Positions 1-11,385 of a stretch of 64,000 nucleotides of DNA are shown piece by piece. The notes beneath the pieces are model-generated. The model was not told where the DNA came from. It made no database searches and saw nothing but the letters and a program-made list of their open reading frames with translations. Made by a program: the position numbers and the translations under genes. The number at the start of each line of letters is the position of its first letter. The stretch's first letter is position 1. Source of the stretch: Brugia malayi (lineage: Eukaryota > Nematoda > Chromadorea > Rhabditida > Onchocercidae); assembly GCF_000002995.4 (NCBI RefSeq), contig NW_025062476.1, positions 9,236,501 to 9,300,500 on the forward strand. The letters run 5' to 3'.

Positions 1-559
1 CAGAATTGAAGAGAAAATAATAATAGAACAGTATAGCTCGAATCATTTTTCAAATGCAAGATAACACAATACTATGAGCTTATATTCGGATTTTAAGATA
101 GACTTGAAAGCAAAGAATATCATGGCTTAAATTATCTAAAGGTAATGAAATAAGTCGAATCAGGATTTATTGCTGCAAGCAAGCTATATATATCAAATTA
201 TTTTTATTCTTAAAATTTCATGTCTCTTCTGAATAGATCCATTTAATCTTTATCCTTTTGATACTTCGATATTTTAAATAGCAGAAATAGAAATCGATCT
301 CTGATTCATTAAATATTCACAAAAGACGCATCAAATATTTTATCATTAGAATTATATTATTAATAACTCTTATTAATAATATGATGATGAAGTTGCAAAT
401 ATTAGGAAATTTCTGGTTCTTTTTCTACTGCCCCGCAAATTTAGATGCAATATTACAAAGGGATCGATGTTCACCCTCTCATCGACAAAGAGTTAAAAGT
501 TTGTATACCATGTTAGAATTAAGATTTAAAATTGAGTTTAAACATTTTCTGAAACGAAC

Positions 560-1168
560 TTGTCGTCGAACAATAATTTCATCATATTTATCAAAGCCAA
601 CGGGTCGATTAGAGGTGTCTGTGTTATCAAATGTAATTGTTACTGTAGCCTTACTAATACCAGCTTGGCCCTGTTTATAAACGAGATCCGAAAGCTGCGC
701 AGCACGAACCTGCAGCAATACATTCGTTTTAATTGCTAATCTTCGATTATGCATTAAAACACATAACTTAAATGCCGAAAATAAGTGTTACCAATTTTTT
801 GTGCATTAATCGCATAAATTAATAGGTTACTCACGGGTTTTTGCAAAAATTTCATCAAATTCATTTCCACACCAAACAGAAAGTAAACATTATAGACGGA
901 TTTCTAACTTTTAATAGCTTGCCTCTAACATTATCGTTTAGTGTTAATTACATGCCTATTCCGGAAGGAAATTTGCAAACTTTGCCTTTTTTTTCATTAC
1001 CTGACTCAAATTAGAAATACCAAGGACGAAACAAATAGCATCGAGGATATTTGATTTGCCTGAACCGTTTAAACCTGTGATTGCATTAAATTGTGCATCG
1101 AAGCCATCAATAATCTGTCGCTGGGCATATGATTTGAAGCCATCTATTTCGATTCGTTTTATGCGCAT
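560..1168 (-). CDS. smc-2: SMC2 condensin ATPase, N-terminal two exons (partial)
   Basis: This is the 5' end of the condensin subunit SMC2 (MIX-1 in Caenorhabditis), a chromosome-compaction ATPase. Exon 1 is 1168-1001 and exon 2 is 709-560 on the minus strand; both are whole codons (56 and 50), joined by CAG/GTAATG and TGCAG/GTT. Exon 1 begins [16 protein letters not shown] and carries the Walker A loop GLNGSGKSN followed by the family block AICFVLGI. Exon 2 holds the SMC2-specific [21 protein letters not shown] and [10 protein letters not shown] blocks. The start chosen is the second Met, because an SL-type acceptor (ctgcag) sits two bases before it and the protein then begins like other SMC2s. 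Exon 2 ends at a GTTCGT donor, a form also seen in other genes here. No further exon was recognised in 1-559, so the next intron is long or the locus is broken beyond the left edge. Confidence 0.9.
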
Positions 1169-1170
1169 TC

Positions 1171-1176
1171 CTGCAG
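1171..1176 (-). promoter_or_regulatory. candidate SL trans-splice acceptor of SMC2
   Basis: CTGCAG on the minus strand, two bases before the SMC2 start codon. Nematode mRNAs commonly receive a spliced leader at such an acceptor. No upstream donor for a cis intron was needed. Confidence 0.4.
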
Positions 1177-1180
1177 TCAT

Positions 1181-2341
1181 TACAACTGTTTTTAAACAAA
1201 TATATCGCTTCTATCTTTATTCAGTTGTTTTATCTTCCTTCTCCACATCTTCATTTACATCACTTCTATGCTTCTTCAATTTTCTTTTATTCTCTTCCAA
1301 TCTACATATCCCACCGCCTATTCTCAACTTCTTCTAGCCAACTTCTACGTCTTGAACTCTGCACCATCTACTTACAGAACCAATAACCAGTAAGCACACC
1401 AAAACAAGGATAGTATTCGCGCTCTTTCCTCCATTCAGCCGTATGCAATCGTTAAATACCGTCCATCAGTTGTGCTTGTTAACAAGAAGGTGCAGGACTA
1501 ATCTGTTCTGTGAGACGCACACTTCATGAAGTTTTGATTCAACTACCCATAATGTTAATTTTGTTTTCCTCACTCACAATGAAAGCAGAGAACATCTAAA
1601 AAAAAAAATCGTTACGTATAAGTCAACTATTGCACTAATAATTAAGAAACTTTTTAAAGCACTTCCTTCCACCACTTTCATACTTTGACATTTTCCTGGC
1701 CGAACATACTCACTGACTCATGATATTCATAGTCTTCACATCAGTTACCATCTTATCAGGTATATATATTCCTTGCTTTACATTCCTTTGATCGTTCTTT
1801 TCTTGGAATTCACTTCCCGTTTATCTGATAAGTATGAGCCTCGCGTTTACATTTCGCAAGTTAACTGATAATATGAACTGTTGATAAAAGACTTTCTTCA
1901 GCACTTACTTAATTCATAAAATGTGCAAGGAATTGAAGAAATATCAAAAATGGCTCCAATCGATAGCAAGCAAATAAATTAATAATGCGTGCAAATAAGA
2001 ATAATTTTTTTTTTTTTGTATCGTATGAACTCTTCAGGATACTAATAATAATCACAAATTACTATGTGAAATGCAACAGCAAGCACTTTGAAGAAACCAT
2101 CGTTCCATGCACGGTTCATCCGATGTATGTAAGCGGACAAAAAATATTCTTTTCCTTTCTCTGTTCGTACAACAAACAATTATAATTGGAGTTTAAGCGA
2201 AACTTCTTCAACAATTATAAGATGCAATAAAATAGCTCTAGAATAGTGTAACGATACATCAGAGGCACAAAGACATAAACTTTTACATATATAAATATAA
2301 GTAAATAAATAAATATATGTATATATATATACTCGCGGAAA
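1181..2341. other. intergenic, ETF-beta 3' end to SMC2 5' end
   Basis: About 1.16 kb between two minus-strand genes. It contains oligo-A/T runs and short TA/ATA simple sequence near 2290-2330. I saw no conserved coding block on either strand. The gap is longer than a typical nematode operon spacer, so co-transcription of ETF-beta and SMC2 is possible but not supported. Confidence 0.6.
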
Positions 2342-4186
2342 TCACACAACGCCCACCTCCTTCAGTTTCACAATAAGTGATGGTATATCTTTAACGAAAC
2401 CACCAGATTTTCGTACTAGAGGTTCCATAACCTAAAATAGAAATCCGTATATAAAATGATTTTAGTTAACAACAAAAAGATGACACAAGCCTTTAAACAG
2501 CAACGAAACTTTTATAATAAAGGAAAATAAAACACCTCAAGAATCTGTGTTTGTTGAGCAATCTCAATCCCATAATCGGAAGGTTTTTTCTTTTCTAAAA
2601 GTTTATTTTTTGCTTTCATGATATTTGGTAGTGTAGCATATCTGGGTTCGTTCAACCTTAGATCAGCACTTATCACAGCTGGTATCTTGATTCGTATCGA
2701 CTCTCGACCTCCATCTACTTCTCTGAAATATTTTAATCAACATTAGATTATTGATAATTTAATATAATATAGAAATTCATAGAGGAAAACTGGAAAGAAA
2801 TGTCCTAGCTTTGAATGCGATGCTCTAGAGTCAAGTTGGCTCATCTGTAATTGGTGATTACTGCCAATGTCGATCCACCATTACTACGGGGCACATCATT
2901 CTTTAGAATAAATTTGAATGATTACTTAAAGTTGTTTTGGTTGCTTAATATCACTTTATTTTAAAATCTACTCACAAAATTAAGTCCAAAAGGAGTAACA
3001 AATATGTTATATATGTTACCGTTTGTATGATACCACGACAAATACTAAAAAATGTGGGTTTCTCTCTGGAGGTATATTCAATGCTTATTTTAATATCCAA
3101 CGAAAATTTAGTTACCTTGAAATGAGGATGGTAGTAATAACAAATTATATATTATAAACAAAAACCAAATAACCAAAAGAACTTTACCAGTTCCTGCACA
3201 ATGACTGCACACATACGACAAAAATTTGAATCTTTAAACATAAGTGGTTTAGGAAGTTAAAAGTAAGCTTTGCTATTATGCTAAGATAAAAAATACCGAC
3301 TTACCGTGTAACAATGAATGTCTTATCACTTTCTTGTTCAATTACGCTAGCATACATCGCTTGAGGCCAATTTAATAGACCAGCAAGAAGCTGAGCTGTC
3401 TGTCCGCAATCATCGTCGATTGCTTGCTTCCCAAGGAATATAAGATCTGGTTTTTCAGCTTCAGCTATTCTTTTTAGTATCTGAATCGGAATTAGTAATT
3501 ACCGACTTGATCTGATAAGCTTTTGATTAAGCTTCAAGCTTCCACTGATGAATTTCTTCCTTATCTCTTCCTCAATATTCCTTCCAGAAAGTTTTATAAT
3601 TGCCTCATTAATTTAATCCTAAGATCTCTGGGACCCTTTGTTCACATAATTTGCCTTCGTTTTTCTCTCTTTCGCAATTGCAAATTATTAACTTTGGCAG
3701 CAAGCAACGGTTCAATCTTTTCAGCCATGACTTCTTCCACCTCAACATGTATGGCTCTATCCGCACCTTTCGCTAATGCCGTGCGCAGCGTTTCCTGAAA
3801 TGTTTTCTAAGGACTTATTCGAAATTCAAGAAAACTATGTAGGATCAATTATTTTCCATAGCCACATGGCGCCATCAAATGGTTCACTATTAAACAATGC
3901 TAATTAAATGAAAAAATAAGAAAAAAAGGAAACATCTCTCAGAAATCAGAAGGGAAAAACTTCTTGATTTTAAATAAACCTGTGATTTGAAAGGTCCAAG
4001 TGATACAGCTACAACTTCTTTAAGAATTTGCTTTTCTTTCAAGCGAACCGCTTCTTCTAAGGCAATCTCGTCGAAAGGATTCATCGAATGCTGCACATTT
4101 TCTTTGATCACACCTGTTTTGTCAGGTTTTACTCTTATTTTTATCGCATAATCGATCACTCTTTTAACAGCTACCAATGCTCGCAT
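2342..4186 (-). CDS. etfb-1: electron transfer flavoprotein subunit beta
   Basis: Beta subunit of mitochondrial ETF, which with ETF-alpha passes electrons from acyl-CoA dehydrogenases to ETF-QO; the beta chain binds AMP. Five exons on the minus strand: 4186-3980, 3794-3693, 3480-3305, 2722-2536, 2431-2342 (stop TGA). Phases agree throughout and give 253 residues, close to the 255 of human ETFB. Family blocks in order are [79 protein letters not shown] and the ETF-beta signature [20 protein letters not shown]. The frame stays open upstream to 4207, but only a GTG lies there, so the ATG at 4186 is used. As in other ETF-beta proteins, no cleavable presequence is evident. It is divergent from TMEM203, with 0.76 kb between the start codons. 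Confidence 0.95.
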
Positions 4187-4946
4187 TGTTTTTGTAATAC
4201 TAAACACATGACAATGTGACTTGAATTTGAAAACTTAATTTTAAAAAGTTTGTCATATAATACCTGTGTCAAGCAGTTATTCTAATAATTTCAAACTGAT
4301 GAAAACACTACCTATTTTGATCAGAAACAAGAAGAGAAACAAGCTGTTGAAGACATTTCACATTTAAATACTTTACGAGAAAAAACCTCTAACAAAGGGA
4401 AATAAATGAGGTCATATTTAATGTAAACAATCTTGTACAATAGTGGAAAATCAAGGAAGCTCTCAATGAATGTACCACAGGACAAAGTCCGTTACATGCG
4501 GGTTCACACAGTCACAATACGATAACACCACTCTTTCTATACAACTGAACATCTATTTCTCACTTGAAAGTGACAAAATTGAATTTGAAGTCCTAAGTGT
4601 TTCTTCCTCTCTCCCCCTCTTTCTCTCTCTCTGTCTTTCTTTCCGTCACCATTCTTGCCCTGCTCCCTTGTGCCAGTTATCGCAACTCGCACAGGAATTT
4701 CTTCTGGAGTGCTTCATGCAGCGTTTTGATGTCGTCGCCCGAACTACTGGATGTTGCAGTACTCAATACCATCTCTCGGATTTCCAAGACGTTAGTGGTC
4801 TGAAAGTTCCTCACAGAGTTACTGTTCCCTTTTCACCTGACAATTCTTCCACCTATCTAAGCGTATGTTTAGTTCTTTCCCTCAATACATATTACTGTCA
4901 GTGCTGCCACTAGGATAGTACCATTGCAGAAGCAAGAAAAGCTTTT
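4187..4946. promoter_or_regulatory. shared divergent 5' region of ETF-beta and TMEM203
   Basis: Head-to-head intergenic region. It holds a CT-rich tract (about 4600-4650) and an open frame of 147 codons at 4470-4913 on the plus strand with no family resemblance; its last part lies just upstream of the TMEM203 SL-type acceptor. No defined promoter element can be named from sequence alone. Confidence 0.4.
4924..4929 (+). promoter_or_regulatory. candidate SL trans-splice acceptor of TMEM203
   Basis: TTGCAG 17 bases before the TMEM203 start codon at 4947, a usual nematode spliced-leader addition position. Confidence 0.4.
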
Positions 4947-5946
4947 ATGATTTCTGTAAGTGAGTGTATCCGGTGGACGGGTATTACGATTTTCGAAATT
5001 TGGCTCCATGCTGTTGGACTACTCACCTTTTCCGTTCTTATTGTAAGTACCTTCCACTATTCTTTATTTCATTCCGTGTGAAAAAAAATCAAATTATAAT
5101 TCAATTACGAATCCCTGCAAAATGCTTTGAAAGTAATCTGTGGCCTACATATTTGAAAGTGAAAGGAAGGAACGAAGATTGTAACAGTGCAAATAATGTT
5201 GACAACTAGATTTACTGTCTTTTGCTGGTATTTTTCTTTAATGCTACGATAAGTTGTGTCGCGTATTTCAACGTGTTTATAATTTGCAGGTGATGAAAAT
5301 TGAGATATATTCGAGTCTGACCTATTGGCATGTGTTTACACCATTGTTTATCGCCACCGCACTCAATTTGTATTTCCTGTTTATCGTCCTCATACGAGCA
5401 ATTGTAGAGGAGAAACAGTGCAAAGATCCTATTTTGAAGTACTTTTTATCCCACTTGTTTTTTAATTCTCCTGCAACCGACCCCTTTTCCGTAAGCATAT
5501 AGGTCAGATATCTTGATAGTTTCTTGGCAAGATGTGTGATACCATTACGCAGAAGAAATCTTGCCTTAATTAGAATCAATCCTGAAATCGCTGTAGTTAG
5601 TTTAAATGAAAAAATTTGTTTCATTTATACTTATTCGAAAAACAGAAATTTTCTAACTGCTGGTATTTCCAAAAATGATTCTGTCTAGGTAGATACAAAA
5701 TAGCTCGTCTGTGTTTATGAAGTATTTTTTTTGGACAAATTTATGAAATATTTAGACAATTTCAGGCATGCATTTAGCTGGTTAAGACTTGTTATGATCG
5801 GGATATTTGAAGCTTTGTTATGTTACAAAGTGAACGGTGACTTAGAAGATGGGCAGGTGGCAGTTCAGTCTTCATATGGCATTGTTTTCTTGCCTGTGTG
5901 GGTGTTAATGGCTGCATTATGCTTTCAGGCATTTCGTTTGCTATGA
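4947..5946 (+). CDS. TMEM203 homologue, four-helix ER membrane protein
   Basis: Homologue of vertebrate TMEM203, a small multi-pass ER protein linked to calcium handling and STING signalling in mammals. Three exons: 4947-5042, 5290-5438, 5766-5946 (stop TGA), giving 141 residues against 136 in human. Exon 1 has RWTGITIFEIWLHAVGLLTF, matching the human pattern WLGFATFEIFVHLLALLVF. Exon 2 has the YWHVFTPLFIATALNLYF helix. Exon 3 has IGIFEALLCYKV, matching FVFEMLLCQKL. The exon-2 donor was chosen as GTACTT at 5439, since only this site gives both correct phase and the human spacing; a stronger-looking GTAAGC at 5491 is out of phase with exon 3. Four hydrophobic segments are visible. It is convergent with ERI-1. 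Identity is fairly sure; the exon 2/3 junction is less so. Confidence 0.78.
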
Positions 5947-6620
5947 CAGTGCGTTTGTTTTAGATTTCCATGAACTAAATGTTGTTGTGGTATATGATAT
6001 TATAGTTGGAAAACAAATGCAACTATTAGCTGTTTCAAAGGAAGGTGAACATTATGGGCACTCGATTTATTTTCATGTTTAAGAAACAAACTTTTCAGAA
6101 AGACTTTCTTGAGCAACATATAAATTATATATTCAACCTTGAATTATCTACTCTATACTCCATGTAGTAAATCTTGGGAGGCAGCAGGGGGGCATTTAAC
6201 TGTGAGATGGACACTTTTCCATCACTTCTGTACATATAAAAATTTAGCCATATTAAATTTTACTGCTATCTAAGGTATAAAATGGCTGTAGCTAATTACC
6301 CAATTCAATTTCTAGCGGTATAGTATTTATTTTTTTAGTAGTATTAGTTTATCGTGTTTGCTGTTCTGTTCTACTCGTTTTTTGGGACATATATTCAGTT
6401 CTGGAAATATCTTCCACCACAGTGACTTTTAGATTATACAGAGCCAAAATGAGATTCCCCTTCTTTCTACACTGCTCATACATTTGTTGCATATGTTAAA
6501 ACTAGAAGAACTATTGCATCCCATGAAAATGTATTCTGCTTTAACAAGTATTAAAATCAAAAACAGAGATCATGATTATTAAATGTTCTGGAAGACAATC
6601 CGAAAACACCGGAACAAACT
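5947..6620. other. convergent 3' regions of TMEM203 and ERI-1
   Basis: Region between the two stop codons. On the minus strand, an AATAAA (TTTATT at 6326-6331) could serve ERI-1, about 290 bases after its stop. An ATTAAA near 6250 on the plus strand could serve TMEM203. No coding signal was seen. Confidence 0.45.
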
Positions 6621-9620
6621 TCAGTCGCTCTCATCGCATGTGTTACAGTCTAAATATTCACCACTGATAAACGAATCCCGACTTATCTGTTGTACTATAT
6701 ATGGAAGATTATTCCTCCATGATTGTCGATCCCGATCTTCCTTATTCATCTTCATGTTTGGTAATAGTTTTGCCTATAATCTGCATAATAACTTTGAGAA
6801 AATCAACCCATGATTCAATTAGATCCCCAATTCTTTCTCAAATCCAATATTTTTTTCCTTGAGAAAATTGTCTCTTTTTTTGACCGGAAACTTACTTTTT
6901 CACTTTCTTTAATTCGAACAAGTTTCTCGTTAACCTGGAAATATTTTCATTTGCGTTCAAAAATTATTTTTGACTTAAATCGAATTTTATACATTCTGAA
7001 CCAAGTTTGGAAGCAATGGCAGAGTCTTACAAATCTTAATTTGTCCATTATATTCAAAAAACCACATCAACAAACGAAGAAAATGAGAACTTACCCTCAG
7101 CTCAGATCTATCTTCTAACATTTTTATAACAATTCTTGCAATATTTTTGGAATCATCGAGTCCAGAATGTTCGCGACCTTCAAATTTCATATTGAGAAAT
7201 GTTAGCATTCCGCCTAGGTTAATCTTTTGCATCGAATACTCTAAAAAAATTTATTAACTGTTAGCGATCTGCTATATGCAGTGGAATCGAGCTACTTTAA
7301 TTTAAAGGGAAGGACAATGACATTAATGTTCATAGAATTAACTGCCATTACTTTTACAATATTTATTTGCGAACGATCTTCGAATGTTGATATAAAAGCG
7401 GAAATCGTGAGGAACGGTATTTAATTTACTCTGCAAAATACAAAATAAGAGTAGTATGATATATATAGAATGCTTCAATAAAACTTTTGAACTTGAAATT
7501 AATAAAAAATATGCTAGAATTAAGTAACAGTACCTGGATGCACTGCATTTGAAAAAATTTAGCGATATCCCAAGGCCTATAAATATATCGAACATAAGGA
7601 CAAAGTCAATACTGAATCATTAAATCGTTGAACTTACTGAATTACTAAACCAGTTTTTGTAGCCATTATTTCAGTTACTTGACAGTACGTGTTCTAGGAT
7701 TCTTACTTGCATGTATTTAATTTCTCTAAAAAGATTACACTGTGAACAAACCCATCAGTTACGAAAGCATAGCGCATATCGTTCTGCCCTAAACGATGTA
7801 ACTGCATCCACGTTCGAAAAGAATCCAAAACATCAATGAATGGTAAAGCTTTGTCAATCATTTCTTGAGTAATACCCGTAAAGGCTGAACAAAATTCACT
7901 AAGTTGCGGATTCGCTAGTGGTCGTACATATGAATGGAAAACATCGACCTGAAAAATACTTTTTGGACTTTAAAATACAGCAGAACAGAACATCTCTGAG
8001 AGAAATAAGTCGCTGTAACTTCATTCTGTTTGTTTTATTCAAAAAAAAAAAAAAATAGTTACATAGAAATAGAAAATTGGAATGATAAAAGAATCAAGTA
8101 GTTAGAATTAGATCGAAATATTGTTATTATTATCTTTTATTATGTTAGGAGAAATGTTACTGAGAGGAAATCTCAAAATAATAGTTAGAAATGTATAACA
8201 AATGTGTACAAATATAAAATCTTTTAAAATCAGTAAGTAAACACAGTGATCTGTGCTGCTTACAATTTCTTTTTTCCGTACATCAACAAGAACAGCTGGA
8301 AATTCAATAATTTCATGGTTATAATCATAGAGATCAGCTTCACACGTACATTCGAAATCTATTACCTGCGAGCAATCATAATTATTCATCTTTCCAAAAT
8401 GCAACTCAAGAACAGATGAACAAGTCGAATAGTGTTTTTAATACAAGTATGATCATCAGGTAACAATATCAAGTAAGCACAACCATAACCCTTTTTCATG
8501 TTCATAAACTCTCGGTTTTTGGTCTAGTGATAAAATATTTTAGACCCTGATTTTAATTTACTATTTCTTGAAACTCTTACCACAAAATAGTCATAAAATA
8601 TATTGGTTTTGCTTCGTAAGGGATCTGCGTTTTTAATAATTGTGAAATCTTTTCGGAAGCACTTCTTCAACCTACTGTAGAGCTGATTTCGTTTTCCGCT
8701 GGAGCAATATGATGATATCCAATGAGAGAAAAATCAAAAAAGAAATTAGTATAACACTAATTATGCGACTATCGATTTGTAAAAGACACTAATCTTACAA
8801 TTATTTAAAAGTATCTTAAACCACTTTCAGTAACGACAAGGCTTCCTGAAAAAGCAATAACGTAAACGAAAAGTGAGAAAGTAATCCAGTAAGAGTGCTT
8901 AGAGGAATGAATGTGATGACAAAAAATATCGGTCTTTTGCTAATCTCTGCTAAATTCTTTTTGGACGAGACATGATGTGTAACACGGTAAAAACCTGTAA
9001 ATCTACCGAGAATCGATATGTGCTTTCTTTAATTCCTTCTGCATTTCAGTTGTAGTCATAAAATGCAAACGCTGCATAACATGAAGTACATGTTTTGGGT
9101 TTTTCCTCAGTGGTTCTTTATAAAGCACTACTGGCAGCATGTATGGAGCATTATTATCCTCTGTTGCATTATTATCTTCATAACCTGTAAGGAACTAATC
9201 TATTTTTAAAACTTTACTGAAATTTTTAAAATTCTATCTTTATAACACTGAATTCGTACACAACCACAGTCTAAAAAAAATGAATCTTTTCACGGCCAAG
9301 AATTTTTGATCTTTTCTGGAATCGAAAAAATCCATATTTAAATTGCTGCACAAAAATTTCTCCAAAAATTATTTTGAAAACAATAGTAGTCGAAAGAGCA
9401 CGATAATAATCGGAATTTAAAATAACCAAAATCGAATTAGTGCAATTTGGATTTAATGACAAAGCCAGATTAAAAACAAGGTCCAATAAATTCACTTACT
9501 GCCTCCATCTCTTAGATTCATTTCTTGTACCTTTTGCGATGCATCAATTATTAGCTCATAAAATTTCTCCAGTTCTTCGTTATGCGACACACTTTCTGCA
9601 CTGAACATTGATTTATCCAT
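6621..9620 (-). CDS. eri-1: ERI-1 / 3'hExo-type SAP-DEDDh 3'-5' exoribonuclease
   Basis: Exonuclease of the ERI1 family, which trims histone mRNA stem-loops and 5.8S rRNA and, in Caenorhabditis, acts with Dicer in endogenous siRNA production. Nine exons on the minus strand: 9620-9500, 9184-9007, 8698-8581, 8365-8264, 7948-7752, 7576-7534, 7430-7352, 7240-7095, 6773-6621. All phases agree and give 378 residues. A SAP-like domain lies at about residues 70-120 (LRKNPKHVLHVMQRLHF, then MTTTEMQKELKKAHIDSRGK). The exonuclease starts at about 139 with VIDFECTCE (DxE) and continues through NPQLSEFCSAFTGIT, FVTDGPWD (third Asp) and HSGLDDSKNIARI (His and last Asp), so all DEDDh residues are present. 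The tail FISGEYLDCNTCDESD resembles the C-terminus of the long Caenorhabditis isoform ERI-1b. That long-isoform tail is the part linked to Dicer complexes, so this gene probably encodes that form. Confidence 0.95.
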
Positions 9621-9630
9621 GAGTGATAAA

Positions 9631-9636
9631 CTGCAA
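9631..9636 (-). promoter_or_regulatory. candidate SL trans-splice acceptor of ERI-1
   Basis: TTGCAG on the minus strand, ten bases before the ERI-1 start codon. It lies at the edge of a 30-bp direct duplication (9632-9700) whose outer copy reads TTGCAA at the same place. Confidence 0.4.
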
Positions 9637-9700
9637 TAAATAATGCAATGAACATACATGAAAAAATTATTGCAATAAATAATGCTATGAACATACATGA
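9632..9700. repeat. 30-bp direct duplication beside the ERI-1 acceptor
   Basis: Copies at 9632-9661 and 9671-9700 differ at one base (ATGCAATG against ATGCTATG). The period is 39 bp. Confidence 0.85.
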
Positions 9701-10779
9701 AGCAAATTACTCGATGAAGACTCGACTATAAAAGATGAGAGAAAAGTTGAATGTGATGGATGAGGAACCTGAACAAGATAGAAAATGAAGATTAGAACCG
9801 TGCAAGCCACTTGATATTACCAAATGTGAAATATTTGTAGGATAGAGGACTGTAATGAAAGTATTTTTACATTCGCATATCAACTCACACCAAAAATCGC
9901 AAACTTCCCATCTTTCCCTTCCACTTTCACCAGAAGACCTATTCCTAAGGGGTTTGATGAAGAAATTTTATTTGCTGCACATTCTTAACTATAATTTTGA
10001 GATTTTCTCTCAAAAATATCTTTCTTTCGAACATCCCTCTCTCTCAAACATTGCAATAAAGTCACATTACTTACTCTCAATCGCTCACCAAACATTATCT
10101 TCCATGTTTTGTCAGGCACTTTTTCCAGATCTCTCTTTATATCTTTTATCACTGATATACGTTTTAAGTTCCAATGTGATGTGAATCCTACAAAGAGGAC
10201 GAGATAATTCTTTTAAGTTGAATTTCGCAAGTTGTTCAGCTAACTAGTCCACTAATTAATGAACTACTCCGGACTGACCATCCACAGTATTTTTTCGAGA
10301 TTATATTTGTCACAAACCACTTAAATGGCACATTTTCCAAACACGAACTGTACAGAAGTAAACGTTCAAGAAAACAAAAGTCCACAAACCCTATGTGGCT
10401 TCATTACTATCCCTTTTGGGACTCTACATTTTCACAGTGGCCAAAACGGCTGATCGGGTGGGCGTTGTTAATGTGACCTACGTGAACTGTTTGAGGATGG
10501 CGGGGTTGAGTATTCAGTTGTTTTGATAGGAGTTCCGAAGTAGTTCTCTGAGATTCAGGTATTCAGTGACAGATTCAATATGTACTCAGTGACAGATTCA
10601 GTATGTATTCTCATTCTCTTACCTCTCTGTTTTAATCGATTACAAGGAATTGTTTTAAATCTCTTTCCCTGGCTTAATTTTTGCATCAAAATGAGGTGTG
10701 CAGGATACAAGTCTGCAGGAGGATCCTTGTTGGATACAAGCAAATCTGGCCCACTGTCATTCTCGGGAATCTAACTGTC
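9701..10779. promoter_or_regulatory. divergent 5' region of ERI-1 and the 86-aa gene
   Basis: Head-to-head spacer. A stretch of higher GC around 10430-10510 stands out against its surroundings and may be promoter sequence. A 23-bp tandem duplication lies at 10563-10608. No conserved coding block was seen. Confidence 0.35.
10563..10608. repeat. 23-bp tandem duplication
   Basis: Two adjacent copies of a unit beginning TCAGTGACAGATTCA, differing at two positions, 0.17 kb upstream of the candidate 86-aa gene. Confidence 0.8.
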
Positions 10780-11083
10780 ATGGAGCAAGAGCAAATAAGA
10801 GGTCTGACGGAAGAGTCGGAACTTATAAAATTCATGAACAGAGAATTTTGTGAATTGTATTATAATTTTAAAAAAAATAAGAGGAATAATGTAGCGATTT
10901 ACAATTTACAAAGCAGATTCTGCATACAACACAATCACTGGGTGAGTTATAGTTAGGTCCTGTGAAAGATCACTTGATGTTCAGCATCAGCCGTATGTAT
11001 TTGAATTGCTATCGATAAAAAACATAGCCTTCGAATATCCGGACAGGTATCTTTCTACTATTAAAGTGGATACATTTTTGTAG
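10780..11083 (+). CDS. unidentified small protein, two exons, 86 aa
   Basis: Not recognised. Exon 1 is 10780-10941 (54 codons, beginning MEQEQIRGLTEESELIKFMN). It ends in TGG followed by a GTGAGT donor. Exon 2 is 10985-11083, after a TTCAG acceptor, and reads HQPYVFELLSIKNIAFEYPD to a TAG stop. The phase is zero on both sides and the intron is 43 bases. The composition is protein-like: acidic N-terminus, a KKNKRN basic patch, aromatic residues, no hydrophobic helix. The frame stays open upstream to an ATG at 10681, so the start may be earlier. The RAD23 SL-type acceptor lies 0.28 kb downstream of the stop, so the two could be one operon. Codon pattern and splice sites support a gene, but I cannot name a family. 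Confidence 0.45.
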
Positions 11084-11361
11084 GAAATGCGTCTAATGTT
11101 GCAGGCGATAGCAGAATGTTGTAGATAGTATGAATATAAAGATACTTCCAGTTTATGAAAATTATGACAGGTTATAGATTATTCTTAATATAAAGGTATA
11201 AATGAGGACAGTTGGTGGCTTTTCTTTGTTATATTACAGTTTCCTAAATTATCTGTTTTTGTTTCTATTTGTTTATAAGTCAGTTTATCTACATATATTA
11301 TTTCTTGTAACAGTGTATAATGTTTAGTTTGGTTAATTTCGCTTGTGAAAATTTGAATATC

Positions 11362-11367
11362 TTTCAG
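11362..11367 (+). promoter_or_regulatory. candidate SL trans-splice acceptor of RAD23
   Basis: TTTCAG 18 bases before the RAD23 start codon at 11386. Confidence 0.45.
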
Positions 11368-11385
11368 GGTCGTTCCAAAATAGTA

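Noticed and set aside
381..680. 99-codon plus-strand frame
   Set aside because: Antisense shadow overlapping SMC2 exon 2; the minus strand carries the conserved protein.
4470..4913. 147-codon plus-strand frame upstream of TMEM203
   Set aside because: CT-rich composition, no family resemblance, and it ends before the TMEM203 acceptor; best read as 5' flank.
5322..5624. 100-codon minus-strand frame
   Set aside because: Antisense of TMEM203 exon 2, which carries the conserved helix.
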